Source of the DNA: Naumannella cuiyingiana
GTDB lineage: Bacteria; Actinomycetota; Actinomycetes; Propionibacteriales; Propionibacteriaceae
NCBI RefSeq assembly: GCF_013408305.1
Contig: NZ_JACBZS010000001.1
Coordinates: 2,108,001-2,172,000, forward strand
Reading direction: 5' to 3'
Length of the DNA stretch: 64,000 nt
How positions within the stretch are numbered: position 1 is the stretch's first letter; the number at the start of each line of letters is the position of its first letter. The position numbers and the translations under genes were made by a program. Below are positions 26,396 through 34,284 of this stretch, piece by piece. The notes beneath the pieces are model-generated. The model was given only the letters and a program-made list of their open reading frames with translations, was not told the origin of the DNA and ran no database searches.

Positions 26396-27027
26396 GCGGG
26401 GTGTTCGTCGTCTTCGAGGGCGGCGACGGCGTCGGCAAGTCGACGCAGCAGAAGCTGCTCGCGCAGCGCTTGGCGGACGCCGGCGTACCGCACGTGGTCA
26501 CTCGCCAGCCCGGCGGCACCGCCGCGGGCCAGCGGATCCGCGAGTTGCTGCTCGACCCGACGACGGGCGATCTCGATCCGCGCGCGGAGGCGCTGCTCTA
26601 CGCCGCCGACAAGGCCCAGCACGTCGGTGAGGTGATCCGGCCGGCGCTGGAGCGCGGCGAGGTCGTGGTCAGCGATCGCTACGTCGATTCGTTGCTGGCC
26701 TACCAGGGCGCCGGCCGGGTGCTGCGCGCCGAGGAGGTGGCCGCGGTCGCGGCCTGGGCGACCGACGGGCTGCGCGCCGACCTGACGGTGCTGCTCGACC
26801 TGGAGCCGGGCGCAGGCGTCGGCGCGAAGGCCGACAAGGACCGGATCGAGGCCGCCGGCGATGCCTTCCACGAGCGGGTACGCGAGGGCTTCCTCGCCCT
26901 CGCCGCCGCGCACCCGGCGCACTATCTGGTGCTGCCCGCGCGGCGCTCGCGCGAGCAGATCGCCGAGCAGGTGTGGCGGCGGCTGGCAGAGCTGTTGTCC
27001 GAGCCGGCGGGCAGACTGGACCCGTGA
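26392..27027 (+). CDS. tmk: Thymidylate kinase
   Basis: 211 residues; GTG start overlapping the upstream stop. P-loop FEGGDGVGKST (residues 8-18), the dTMP-binding TRQPGG, the SDRYVDSLLAYQGAGR segment with the DR(Y/F) motif, and a short lid with KADKDRIEAAG. It phosphorylates dTMP to dTDP for DNA synthesis. It lies between topA and holB, a common actinobacterial order, and overlaps holB by 4 bases (27024-27027). Confidence 0.94.
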   Translation: MSGVFVVFEGGDGVGKSTQQKLLAQRLADAGVPHVVTRQPGGTAAGQRIRELLLDPTTGDLDPRAEALLYAADKAQHVGEVIRPALERGEVVVSDRYVDSLLAYQGAGRVLRAEEVAAVAAWATDGLRADLTVLLDLEPGAGVGAKADKDRIEAAGDAFHERVREGFLALAAAHPAHYLVLPARRSREQIAEQVWRRLAELLSEPAGRLDP

Positions 27028-28226
27028 GCGCTCCCAGCACGGACGTCGGCGTCGCGCGGGCCGAGCCGTTGACCGGGGTCTGGTCCGACCTGGTCGGTCA
27101 GCAGGCCGCCGTGTCGGTGCTCCGTCGCGCCGTCGCCGGGGGCCCGCACGCGATGTCGCACGCCTGGCTGATCACGGGCCCGCCCGGTTCGGGCCGGTCG
27201 AATGTTGCCCAATCCTTCGCCGCGGCGCTGCAGTGCGAGCGCACCCCGGCCGGGTGCGGCGAGTGCCGGGCCTGTCGCACGGCGCTGAGCGGCGCGCATC
27301 CCGATGTCACGCTGGTCCGCACGGAGCTGTTGTCGATCGGCGTCGATGAGATCCGCGACCTGGTCCGGCGCGCATCGATGAGCCCGTCCGTCGGGCGCCA
27401 CCAGGTGATCGTGATCGAGGATTCGGACCGGATCACCGAGCGCGGCGCCGACGCGCTGCTGAAGAGCATCGAGGAGCCCGCGTCGCGCACTGTCTGGCTG
27501 CTCTGCGCGCCGACGGCCGAGGATGTGGTGGCCACCGTCCGGTCCCGGTCGCGGCTGCTGCACCTGACCACCCCGACCCCGGCGGCGGTCGCCGACCTGT
27601 TGCAGCGCCGCGACGGCATCGATGCCGAGACCGCCACCCGGGCCGCCCGGGCCGCCCAGGGCCACATCGGCCGGGCGCGGGTGCTGGCGCGCAGTGCCGA
27701 CGCCTGGCAGCGGCGCAGCGCCGTGCTGCAGATCCCGGGCCGGCTGCGGGGGCTCGGCGCGTGCCTGGAGGCGGCGGAGGCGCTGGTGAAGTCGTCTGCG
27801 GAGGAGGCCGCCCAGATCACCGGCGAGCTCGACGGCAAGGAGCGCGCCGAGCTGGAGCAGGCGCTCGGGATGGGCACCAAGGGGGTACGCAATCGCTCGG
27901 CGACGGCGGCCCTGCGCGAGCTGGAGGAGCAGCAGAAGGCGCGTGGCAAACGGCTGCAGCGCGACGCGCTCGACCGGGCCCTGACCGAGCTCACGGCGTA
28001 CTACCGCGACGTGTTGAGCGTGCAGACGGGTTCGGGGGTCGAGCTGATCAACCCCGAGCTGGCGGCAGAGATCGGGGCGCTCGCCCGGCGTACCCGCCCG
28101 GAGGCGACCCTGCGCCGGATCGACGCGCTGCTGGCCTGTCGGGAGGCGCTGGAGACCAATGTGCCGCCGCTGCTGGCCACGGAGGCCATGCTGGTGGCGA
28201 TCGTCGAGGCCGACGGCGAGGGTTGA
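27024..28226 (+). CDS. holB: DNA polymerase III delta' subunit
   Basis: 400 residues. AAA+ fold with GPPGSGRSN, a P-loop in which the usual Lys is Arg, fitting the non-hydrolysing role of delta'. A four-Cys zinc module follows (CERTPAGCGECRAC). Sensor/SRC-like segments IEDSDRITERGADALLKSIE and RSRSRLLHL are present. It is part of the clamp loader. The middle (residues 240-310) is helical and charged. GTG start overlaps tmk. Confidence 0.92.
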   Translation: MSAPSTDVGVARAEPLTGVWSDLVGQQAAVSVLRRAVAGGPHAMSHAWLITGPPGSGRSNVAQSFAAALQCERTPAGCGECRACRTALSGAHPDVTLVRTELLSIGVDEIRDLVRRASMSPSVGRHQVIVIEDSDRITERGADALLKSIEEPASRTVWLLCAPTAEDVVATVRSRSRLLHLTTPTPAAVADLLQRRDGIDAETATRAARAAQGHIGRARVLARSADAWQRRSAVLQIPGRLRGLGACLEAAEALVKSSAEEAAQITGELDGKERAELEQALGMGTKGVRNRSATAALRELEEQQKARGKRLQRDALDRALTELTAYYRDVLSVQTGSGVELINPELAAEIGALARRTRPEATLRRIDALLACREALETNVPPLLATEAMLVAIVEADGEG

Positions 28227-28315
28227 GTCCGGCGGGCCGAAACGCCGTGTCGATACGCCGTCACGGGGGTTGGCGGTGCGAGAATCCCGTGTGACACAGG
28301 TGAAGGGAGAGGCTC

Positions 28316-29446
28316 GTGGCCACCAGGTCCGATGACGCGAACGATCGCAGTGACTCCGGCGACGAGCGCGCGCCCGAGGAACCGTCGCGGTCGGGCTCGT
28401 CCGCGATGCGCCGATCGAGCCACGCCGACGACAACCAGGCGAAGCCTGCGTCCCAGGCGCCGGGGCCGGCCGCTGCCGATGAGCAGGCGACCGAACTCGT
28501 CGACCCGCCCGGCAAGGACAGGTCCGGGCACGCCAAGGACACGACTTCCGGTGCCAAGGACACGACTGCGGGCGCCAAGGACACGACTGCGGACGCCAAG
28601 GACGCGACTGCGGACGACAGGACCGACGAATCCACCGAGACCCGGCCCGCCGGGTCCGCACAGGACGGGGAGGCGACCGAGGTGACTTCCAACGATCCCG
28701 CCGACGGCGAGCGCACCGAGTTGCTCACCGAGCGGCGACCCGACGACCGTAAGCCCCTCTACCGCGACGAGGCGGGACGCGATGCCGACTCCGAGCCGAC
28801 CGAGACCATGGCGGTATTCCGCGACCGCGAGTCCGAGGGCACCCAGGTGATGCCCCTCGCCGCCGGCACTGCGGCCGGGGAGACCGACTGGGAGGAGCGC
28901 CGCCGCGCCCGCGACGAGGCGCTGGGCAAGCGCACACCGCCCCCGGTCGTCGTCGGCGACGAAGCGGTGGCGCCCGCCGCCGGCGCCGGTCGCTCGGCCC
29001 GCACGACGGACAGGTTCCTCGCGTCGCTCGGCCTGTTCCTGCTGCGGCTGGTCGTCGCGGCGATCATGGGGCTGCACGGCGTCGCCAAGCTGATGGCGAT
29101 CACCGACGTGCAGACGATGCTGGCGGGCACGGTCATCCCGTACCCGGAGATCATGGCCCTGGTGCTGGCGATCAGCGAGGTGCTGATCGCGCTGTCGCTG
29201 CTGTTCGGCCTGCTGGTCCGGCTGTCCGGCCTCGGCGTGGCCCTGATCGGCATCGGCGCGCTGGTGTTCGTGAAGTGGACGACCTTCCCGTTCAGCAATG
29301 GCTACGAGCTGGCGGGCGAGTTGGAGCTCCTGCTCGGAGCGGTGGGCATCCTGTTCCTCTGCGTGGGCGGCGGTCGCTGGGGCATCGACGGCGGATTCCG
29401 CGCCCGCCGGCGCCGGGCCAAGGAGAATGCCGCCGACGAGCGGTGA
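28316..29446 (+). CDS. DoxX-family membrane protein with long disordered N-terminus
   Basis: 376 residues; GTG start with gaagggagagg 4 bases upstream. Residues 1-225 are hydrophilic, Asp/Glu/Thr/Ser-rich and probably disordered, and include four 7-residue repeats (AKDTTxG/DA, residues 73-100). The last 150 residues hold four membrane segments (FLLRLVVAAIMGLHGVAKLM, IMALVLAISEVLIALSLLFG, LGVALIGIGALVFVKW, LELLLGAVGILFLCVGGG), typical of DoxX/DoxD-like proteins linked to redox stress. The function of the acidic tail is unknown. The repeats also appear as a 21-bp DNA repeat. Confidence 0.75.
   Translation: MATRSDDANDRSDSGDERAPEEPSRSGSSAMRRSSHADDNQAKPASQAPGPAAADEQATELVDPPGKDRSGHAKDTTSGAKDTTAGAKDTTADAKDATADDRTDESTETRPAGSAQDGEATEVTSNDPADGERTELLTERRPDDRKPLYRDEAGRDADSEPTETMAVFRDRESEGTQVMPLAAGTAAGETDWEERRRARDEALGKRTPPPVVVGDEAVAPAAGAGRSARTTDRFLASLGLFLLRLVVAAIMGLHGVAKLMAITDVQTMLAGTVIPYPEIMALVLAISEVLIALSLLFGLLVRLSGLGVALIGIGALVFVKWTTFPFSNGYELAGELELLLGAVGILFLCVGGGRWGIDGGFRARRRRAKENAADER
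28532..28615 (+). repeat. Four in-frame 21-bp tandem repeats in the DoxX gene
   Basis: Units at 28532, 28553, 28574 and 28595 share GCCAAGGACACGACT with variable last six bases and encode AKDTTSG, AKDTTAG, AKDTTAD, AKDATAD. In-frame, so copy number could vary without breaking the gene. Confidence 0.85.
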
Positions 29447-29507
29447 GCGGGGCGCGCGGTGATGCGTGCGGCGCGCCGCGGTTGTCCCGGTCGATAGATT
29501 TGGCCGG

Positions 29508-31109
29508 GTGAGCGCCGCGTCCGAATCCACGCCCCGCCGTTCGCCACTGTTCCGGGCGGTCGTCGCGGCGGTAGCCGTCACCGCCGCGGTGGTGCTGGTG
29601 GTCGGGACGGCACTGAGCGGCGTGGTGTTCGTGCAGAGCTCGGCGTCCACGCCGCCGCGTACCAATCAGATCAATCCCGACGGCCGCCCCCTGCAGCCGG
29701 TGCCGGACGTCACCCCGCCGGGGATGGTGCCGCGGCCCCAGGAGCTGGCCGGCGGAGCCTGGCAGACCCAGCGGCCCGCCTGGCAGTCCTGCGACGGCGG
29801 GCAGTGCGCGACCGTGCTGGCGCCGCTGGACTGGGGCAGCCCCGACGGGCCCACGGCGATCACCCTGAGCCTGCTCAAGGTGCCGGCCAGCCAGTCGCCG
29901 CGGCTGGGCACGATCTTCGTCAACCCGGGCGGCCCGGGCGGCGACGGGACGGACTATGCGACGAGCTTCTCCCGCGAGGGGCTCGAGCAGTACGACATCG
30001 TCGGTTGGGATCCTCGGGGCGTCGGCGACTCCACGCCGGTTCGCTGTGATGATGCGGCGTTGCAGATGTTGATCAACCAGGACGCCTCCCCCGACGACCA
30101 GGGCGAGCGGACCGATCTGATGCAGGCCGAGGTGAACCTCGGCGCGTCCTGCCTGGCGCAGTCGGGCGCGCTGCTGCAACACATCTCGACCGAGGACACC
30201 GTTCGTGATCTTGACATGTTGCGCGGCATCGTGGGCGACCAGCGGTTGAACTACTTCGGCGCCTCCTACGGCACGCAGGTCGGCGCCCGCTACGCCGAGC
30301 TGTTCCCCGAGCGATCGGGCCGGCTCGTGCTGGACGGCGCCGTCGACGTGACCGGCGACGAGGAGGTCAGCCAGGCCCAGGGCTTCGAGCGGGCCCTCGG
30401 CAATTTCGTCGACTGGTGCGTCGGTCAGCAGCAGCTTTGTCAGCTCGGCGCCAATCCCGACCAGGTGCGAACCACGATCACCGAGCTCACGGAGCAGGCG
30501 GACGCCCGCCCGATCCGGGCCGGCTCGCGCGAGCTGACCCAGACCGGTCTGGTCACCGGGATCTCCGCGGTGCTGTATGCCGATGAGACCGCGTTTCCCT
30601 ATCTCGCGCAAGGCATTGCCGATGCGCGCAGCGGCAACGGCGAGCTGATGCTGGCATTCGCCGACGGCTACTACCAGCGCGAGGAGGACGGGTCCTTCGG
30701 GTCGCTGATGAAGGCCTTCCCGGCGATCCGCTGCTTGGATGAGGCCGATGAAGGGTACGCCGGAGCCGACGCGAAGGCGGCCGAGGCCGCGGCGGCGGCG
30801 CCCTGGGCGGGCAGGTTCATGGGCCCGGACTACGCGTGCCCGTCGTGGCCGGTGCCGGCCGTCCCCGCGCCCGGGCCGCTGGAGCCCGCCACGGGCGCTC
30901 GCCCGATCCTGGTCGTCGGTACGACCGGCGACCCGGCCACGCCGTACGAGAACGCCGTGACGATGGCCAAGCAGCTCGGGGTCGGCAGGTTGGTCACCTT
31001 CGAGGGGGCGGGGCACGTCGCCTACGGCCGCAGCTCGTGCGTCGGGCGTACCGTCGTCAACTACTTCCGCGACCGCATCCCCGAGGGGGAGACGGTCTGC
31101 AAGGAGTGA
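29508..31109 (+). CDS. Exported alpha/beta hydrolase, S33 TAP-like peptidase
   Basis: 533 residues from GTG 29508. That start lacks a ribosome site but follows TAGATT (29495-29500) by 7 nt, fitting a leaderless mRNA. An uncleaved signal/anchor helix (FRAVVAAVAVTAAVVLVVGT) precedes the catalytic domain. The oxyanion region FVNPGGPGGDG, the nucleophile elbow FGASYGTQ (Ser), Asp in TTGDPATPYE and His in EGAGHVAYG form the triad. The C-terminal part matches TAP-like proline/tripeptidyl aminopeptidases (SlpD/SlpE type). It probably trims peptides outside the membrane. A hairpin terminator follows. Confidence 0.85.
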   Translation: MSAASESTPRRSPLFRAVVAAVAVTAAVVLVVGTALSGVVFVQSSASTPPRTNQINPDGRPLQPVPDVTPPGMVPRPQELAGGAWQTQRPAWQSCDGGQCATVLAPLDWGSPDGPTAITLSLLKVPASQSPRLGTIFVNPGGPGGDGTDYATSFSREGLEQYDIVGWDPRGVGDSTPVRCDDAALQMLINQDASPDDQGERTDLMQAEVNLGASCLAQSGALLQHISTEDTVRDLDMLRGIVGDQRLNYFGASYGTQVGARYAELFPERSGRLVLDGAVDVTGDEEVSQAQGFERALGNFVDWCVGQQQLCQLGANPDQVRTTITELTEQADARPIRAGSRELTQTGLVTGISAVLYADETAFPYLAQGIADARSGNGELMLAFADGYYQREEDGSFGSLMKAFPAIRCLDEADEGYAGADAKAAEAAAAAPWAGRFMGPDYACPSWPVPAVPAPGPLEPATGARPILVVGTTGDPATPYENAVTMAKQLGVGRLVTFEGAGHVAYGRSSCVGRTVVNYFRDRIPEGETVCKE

Positions 31110-31121
31110 CGGCCGTCTGTA

Positions 31122-31153
31122 CGACGTTTGCGTCATACCTGACGCAAACGTCG
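31122..31153. terminator. 14-bp perfect stem-loop after the hydrolase gene
   Basis: Arms 31122-31135 and 31140-31153 (core GACGTTTGCGTCA) pair perfectly around a TACC loop, 12 bp after the stop. No U-tract. Probable terminator insulating the tRNA gene. Confidence 0.65.
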
Positions 31154-31196
31154 GTACGCACGCCGGGCGGATTCGTGGCGGGCGCGCCCGAGCCGC

Positions 31197-31202
31197 TATA
31201 GT
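31197..31202 (+). promoter_or_regulatory. -10 box of tRNA-Thr (TATAGT)
   Basis: TATAGT lies 21 bp before the mature tRNA 5' end. A weak TTCGTG at 31172-31177 could be the -35, but the spacing is 19 bp. Confidence 0.5.
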
Positions 31203-31223
31203 CATGCACCGGCCGCAGGCCGC

Positions 31224-31299
31224 GCCACCTTAGCTCAGTCGGTAGAGCGACGCTCTCGTAAAGCGTAGGTCACCGGTTCGATTCCGGTAGGTGGCTCCA
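31224..31299 (+). tRNA. tRNA-Thr (anticodon CGT), CCA encoded
   Basis: Complete cloverleaf: acceptor GCCACCT/AGGTGGC, D stem GCTC/GAGC, anticodon stem ACGCT/AGCGT with loop CTCGTAA, so the anticodon is CGT (decodes ACG), and T arm ACCGG-TTCGATT-CCGGT. Discriminator T, then CCA at 31297-31299. The 3' 50 bases are repeated at 33650-33699 and served as the attachment site of an integrated element. Confidence 0.96.
31250..31299 (+). repeat. Left attachment-site repeat (inside tRNA-Thr)
   Basis: Fifty bases, from the anticodon stem to the CCA end, identical to 33650-33699; flanks differ on both sides (G before versus A, C after versus G). The integrase crossover probably lies in the anticodon-stem/loop part. 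Confidence 0.92.
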
Positions 31300-31314
31300 C
31301 AACGTCGCCCCTAG

Positions 31315-31512
31315 TCAGAGCGCTGTTTCTCCGTTGGTCAGCTCGATCACTGAACCTCCCGGTTGCGACCGTGTCCCCGAGGTGTCCCCGACCCGGCTGG
31401 CGGCGGACCAAAGGTTCTGGTCGATCAAGTGGCCGTACATGTCCATCGTCATGGACGCGGACGCGTGTCCCAAGACGCGCTGAACCACCTTCGGATCAGC
31501 ACCCGACCCGAG
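31315..31512 (-). pseudogene. Tyrosine integrase, C-terminal fragment
   Basis: On the minus strand this reads 65 codons to a TGA at 31315, containing GADPKVVQRVLGHASASMTM and then DMYGHLIDQNLWSAASRVG. LGHAS is the conserved box with the catalytic His, and the Tyr of MYGHL is the nucleophile. An in-frame TGA (31513-31515) precedes it, and the catalytic Arg/Lys boxes and N-terminal domains are missing. It lies 15 bp from the left attachment repeat and points towards it, the normal place for an integrase gene. It cannot support excision on its own. Confidence 0.85.
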
Positions 31513-31740
31513 TCAGCCCGGCGCCGCCGACCCGCATGCGCACGCCGAGCAAGCAACTCCGCATCCCGAATCTCGTGTGACATCTCGCGCCCCCTCACTC
31601 CACCGGAGCCGCCAGCGCCGTCACCCGATTCGCACGGTTGCCGAATCCCGCCCTACTAGATCAAGCGCCTCGCTCCGCTCGGCGAACCGCTGCGGTCCGT
31701 GTCCTCGCGCTCCGCTCCGCTGCGCGCTGCGGGCCGGTCC

Positions 31741-32208
31741 TCACTCTCTCCCGTCCAGCCCGCGCTCTTCGCGTGCCAGACGGTCGTACTCCGCAGCTGC
31801 CCATCGCTCGTTGCGCACAGGGTCGGCACAGCACTGCGCAACGATGGTGGGCCCATCCGTCGGCGCCTCCCACCTCCAAGTCCAGACGCCCTGCTCGTTC
31901 CGTTCGGGATCTGGAAGGTAGCCGTGCAGGCTCGGATCGTCCGTCGCTAGCGCCTCGATCGCCCGAACACACGCAGTAGCGACCTTGCGCAAGCGCAATG
32001 CCTCCTCGGGGCTGCTTGGCCACATCGGGTCGTCCGCCGGTGACAGCGTCACAACCAGCCTCCCTTGAGGTGCAAACGCTGCTCGCGCTTCAAATGGGTG
32101 CCCCAGTGCAGACGCCGCGGCGGCGTATGCCCGTTCTGCTTCCCGCAGCGTAAGGCTTTCCGCCTGCCTCAGCCCGTGGGGATGTGAACTCTCTTCATCA
32201 ATCTCCAT
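31741..32208 (-). CDS. Hypothetical protein of the integrated element
   Basis: 155 residues, not recognised. Acidic N-terminus (MEIDEESSHPHG), a helical start (LREAERAYAAAASALG), DDPMWPSSPEEALRLRKVAT in the middle and a Trp-rich stretch (VWTWRWEAP). No signal peptide or membrane helix. It lies between the integrase remnant and the two-gene cargo unit, same strand, 156 bp downstream of that unit. The ribosome site is weak. Only its coding pattern and position support it. Confidence 0.5.
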   Translation of the reverse strand: MEIDEESSHPHGLRQAESLTLREAERAYAAAASALGHPFEARAAFAPQGRLVVTLSPADDPMWPSSPEEALRLRKVATACVRAIEALATDDPSLHGYLPDPERNEQGVWTWRWEAPTDGPTIVAQCCADPVRNERWAAAEYDRLAREERGLDGRE

Positions 32209-32364
32209 GAGGTAAGCCTAGAAGACGCGGGTGACGCCATGTCGAGGAGCGAGTGAGTCGACCGAATGTCGAGCCGCCGCTTGTTCGCCCCCGCTCGCGG
32301 CTGATCGGCCGACAATGACGAGAAATGCTGCGTCGCGGACGCGATACTCGCACATATGGGCTCG

Positions 32365-32820
32365 CTATCCGACGAAATCATCATATGCATCACCGGTTAC
32401 TTCGATTGCCGGATCCCCGATTTTGACGTAGCTTTCTTCCGCGGAAATTTCCTTATTTAGCGTACTGCCTTTCTTGATTTCAAAGGTCTCTTCTCGGGAG
32501 GGTTGTCCGTATAGGCTCCTCGTCAGCCCTTGTAGGCCAGCGAGATCGCCGAGGGCGCCAGGCGTCCCACGAGTCCTGCGGAAGGTGCGAGCGATGCAGA
32601 GATGTGGCCCTTCGATTTTGACCACCTTTACGACAGTCTTCACCAGCTCCACGGATCCCAACGACTTGCCAGTGTCCGGATCCTTGATATTGACACCGTT
32701 GCGATTGAGGATCTTGAACTTCATTCCCTCAGTGACGCTCGACTCGGTTCCAACGTTGAGGACGAGTTCGCGATCACTGAGGATTGCAGCAACCTTGGCC
32801 TGGATTTGACTGTCAGTCAT
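32365..32820 (-). CDS. Small soluble cargo protein with beta-rich domain
   Basis: 151 residues from ATG 32820, preceded by ggaaggaaaa; a longer frame from 32856 overlaps more of the upstream gene. No membrane segment. AKVAAILSDRELVLNVGTES followed by VTEGMKFKIL resembles the G-x-V-x-x-G-M-x-F pattern of small SH3-like/FlgT C-terminal-type domains; DPDTGKSLGSVELVKTVVKV and HLCIARTFRR follow. Codon usage is clearly AT-richer (ATT, AAA, GAA) than the neighbours, marking acquired DNA. It overlaps the membrane-protein gene by 8 bp, so the two are made together. Function unknown. Confidence 0.65.
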   Translation of the reverse strand: MTDSQIQAKVAAILSDRELVLNVGTESSVTEGMKFKILNRNGVNIKDPDTGKSLGSVELVKTVVKVVKIEGPHLCIARTFRRTRGTPGALGDLAGLQGLTRSLYGQPSREETFEIKKGSTLNKEISAEESYVKIGDPAIEVTGDAYDDFVG

Positions 32821-33280
32821 CCGTGTTTTTTCCTTCCGGAATGGGCTCTGGTCCAATAAGTTCGGCTACGAGTTCTGGCTGGAACGTTCGCCAATCTTCG
32901 ATCGCATCAAGGAAGGTCTCCTCGGATTGACTGGCCATGACGGAAACCTTGCCGATAAGCCCTTTATACTGGCTGCCCTTCCCGAGATCGTCGTAAAGTT
33001 CCTCAAGAGTGCTCGTCAACGCCGTGGAGCGCAGCGTTGCGCGCGAGAGCCGGCCGACCGCTCGTCGTGCGAGATCGCTGCTCGGCTTCCCGACGCCGTT
33101 CCATGTGAAAGCTGCACCAACCTGACAAGCGATGCCGCTGAGTGCGAGTGCTGCTTGCCAGAAGCCCGACGGTGGTTCGGGGACGTTGGACACGAATGCG
33201 AGAAGCACCGTGGCAATCACACCGCCCGCTTGGAGCGCAATGCCAATACGCCTCCGTGACCAGCGGTCGCTCAGTGCCAT
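32813..33280 (-). CDS. Two-TM cargo membrane protein
   Basis: 155 residues from ATG 33280 (MALSDRWSRRRIG); the frame opens earlier (33385) but that part looks non-coding. Two adjacent membrane segments (IGIALQAGGVIATVLLAFVS and WQAALALSGIACQVGAAFTW) are followed by a cytoplasmic helical domain of about 95 residues (STLEELYDDLGKGSQYKGLI, SEETFLDAIEDWRTFQPELV). Its last 8 bases overlap the start of the next gene (ATGACTGA), a tight translational coupling. Not recognised. With its partner it may act as a membrane sensor/effector pair; this is speculation from layout only. Confidence 0.62.
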   Translation of the reverse strand: MALSDRWSRRRIGIALQAGGVIATVLLAFVSNVPEPPSGFWQAALALSGIACQVGAAFTWNGVGKPSSDLARRAVGRLSRATLRSTALTSTLEELYDDLGKGSQYKGLIGKVSVMASQSEETFLDAIEDWRTFQPELVAELIGPEPIPEGKNTDD

Positions 33281-33649
33281 GGCGAAGATCTTCGCACCTC
33301 GACGCTTCAGCGGAGTGACCGCCGCGGCTCGCGCCACTCCTTGTTCGTTGTGAGCGTCGCCAGCTCGGCGACTACACCTATACACAGACCAGTGACGGCG
33401 TGTCGGAAGCGGGAGTCGCCCAAGTTGTCGCAGGGACGTAGGTCCGGGCCTACGTGCGGTTCTCCTGGATGAGTAGACACTCGCCGGGGTGCGGACCGGT
33501 TGCCAGCCGCAGAACCAGCCCGTGGCGCATCACCGGGCGTGTCCCCACTGTGCCCCCGACCTGCTCGATTCACCCGTCAACCTCCCGCGCTCAGGCCCGC
33601 GTGTCAGCAAGCTCCCGTCGACCTCGAACCCGGCGGCGCCAGCCGTCGA
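33281..33649. other. Gene-free right end of the integrated element
   Basis: No supported gene. The promoter of the two-gene unit must lie at its left edge. Short frames on both strands have no ribosome sites and no recognisable product. Confidence 0.5.
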
Positions 33650-33699
33650 ACGCTCTCGTAAAGCGTAGGTCACCGGTTCGATTCCGGTAGGTGGCTCCA
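33650..33699 (+). repeat. Right attachment-site repeat (partial tRNA-Thr copy)
   Basis: Exact 50-bp copy of the tRNA-Thr 3' half, exactly 2400 bp downstream of the first. It lacks the acceptor 5' strand and D arm, so it is not a functional tRNA. Confidence 0.92.
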
Positions 33700-33734
33700 G
33701 CGTCCACACCGCCTCTCCCGGCTAGCCTTCTGCC

Positions 33735-34208
33735 GTGCGGCACAGCTACGACGTCGAGGTGGAGTGGACGGGCAACCGGGGTGCGGGCACGACCGGGCAT
33801 CGCGACTACGGGCGCGAGCACATCGTTCGGGTCGACGGGCTGCCCGACATCGCCGGTACGGCGGATCCGGCGTTCCGCGGTGATCGCGAGCGGCACAATC
33901 CGGAACAGCTGCTGGTCGCGGCGCTCGCGCAGTGCCACATGCTGAGCTATTTCCATCGCGCGGTGCTGACCGGCGTCGTGGTGACGGCCTATGCCGACCG
34001 CGCCCACGGGGAGATGACCCAGGAAGGCTCGGGCGGGTGCTTCGAGCGGGTCGTGCTGCACCCGGTGGTCACCGTCGCCGACGCCTCCATGGTGGATGCT
34101 GCCATCGCGGCCCACGGCCCCGCCTCGGCCGACTGCTTCATCGCCAACAGCGTCAACTTCCCCGTCGATCATGAGGTGACGATCTTGGTCGAGGGGCAGG
34201 ACGGCTGA
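33735..34208 (+). CDS. OsmC/Ohr-family peroxidase
   Basis: 157 residues. The two redox Cys positions of the family are present: LLVAALAQCHMLSY and SADCFIANSVNFPV, with the NPEQLL motif in front. These proteins reduce organic hydroperoxides or handle small thiol stress in the cytoplasm. GTG start at 33735 without ribosome site, 6 nt after TAGCCT (33723-33728), so probably leaderless. Its promoter abuts the right end of the integrated element, which thus replaced what lay upstream. Confidence 0.88.
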   Translation: MRHSYDVEVEWTGNRGAGTTGHRDYGREHIVRVDGLPDIAGTADPAFRGDRERHNPEQLLVAALAQCHMLSYFHRAVLTGVVVTAYADRAHGEMTQEGSGGCFERVVLHPVVTVADASMVDAAIAAHGPASADCFIANSVNFPVDHEVTILVEGQDG

Positions 34209-34284
34209 GTCCGGCCGCGCCTTCGAAGGACTTCGGCCCACGCGCGTCGGAGGTCAGCAAGCGGTCATGGCACCAGCCTGACAC

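Larger units (their letters stand above)
31250..33699. mobile_element. Integrated element (2.4 kb) at tRNA-Thr, degenerate
   Basis: A perfect 50-bp direct repeat of the tRNA-Thr 3' half (31250-31299 and 33650-33699) delimits the segment, which restores the tRNA at the left end, the usual outcome of tyrosine-integrase insertion. Next to the left repeat is the C-terminus of a tyrosine integrase oriented towards it. The interior is poorer in G+C than the rest (27 of 60 bases at 32401-32460) and carries three small genes on the minus strand. No replication, excision or transfer genes remain, so it is a deletion remnant or a satellite-like cargo island. Confidence 0.88.

Noticed and set aside
31449-31583. 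Small ORF with AELLARRAHAG resembling the start of RelA/HD-type hydrolases
   Set aside because: Only 44 codons, it overlaps the integrase remnant in another frame, and the resemblance ends after about 12 residues; probably chance or a recombination scar.
33650-33699. Second tRNA-Thr gene
   Set aside because: Only the 3' 50 bases are present; the acceptor 5' strand and D arm are missing, so it is an attachment-site copy.
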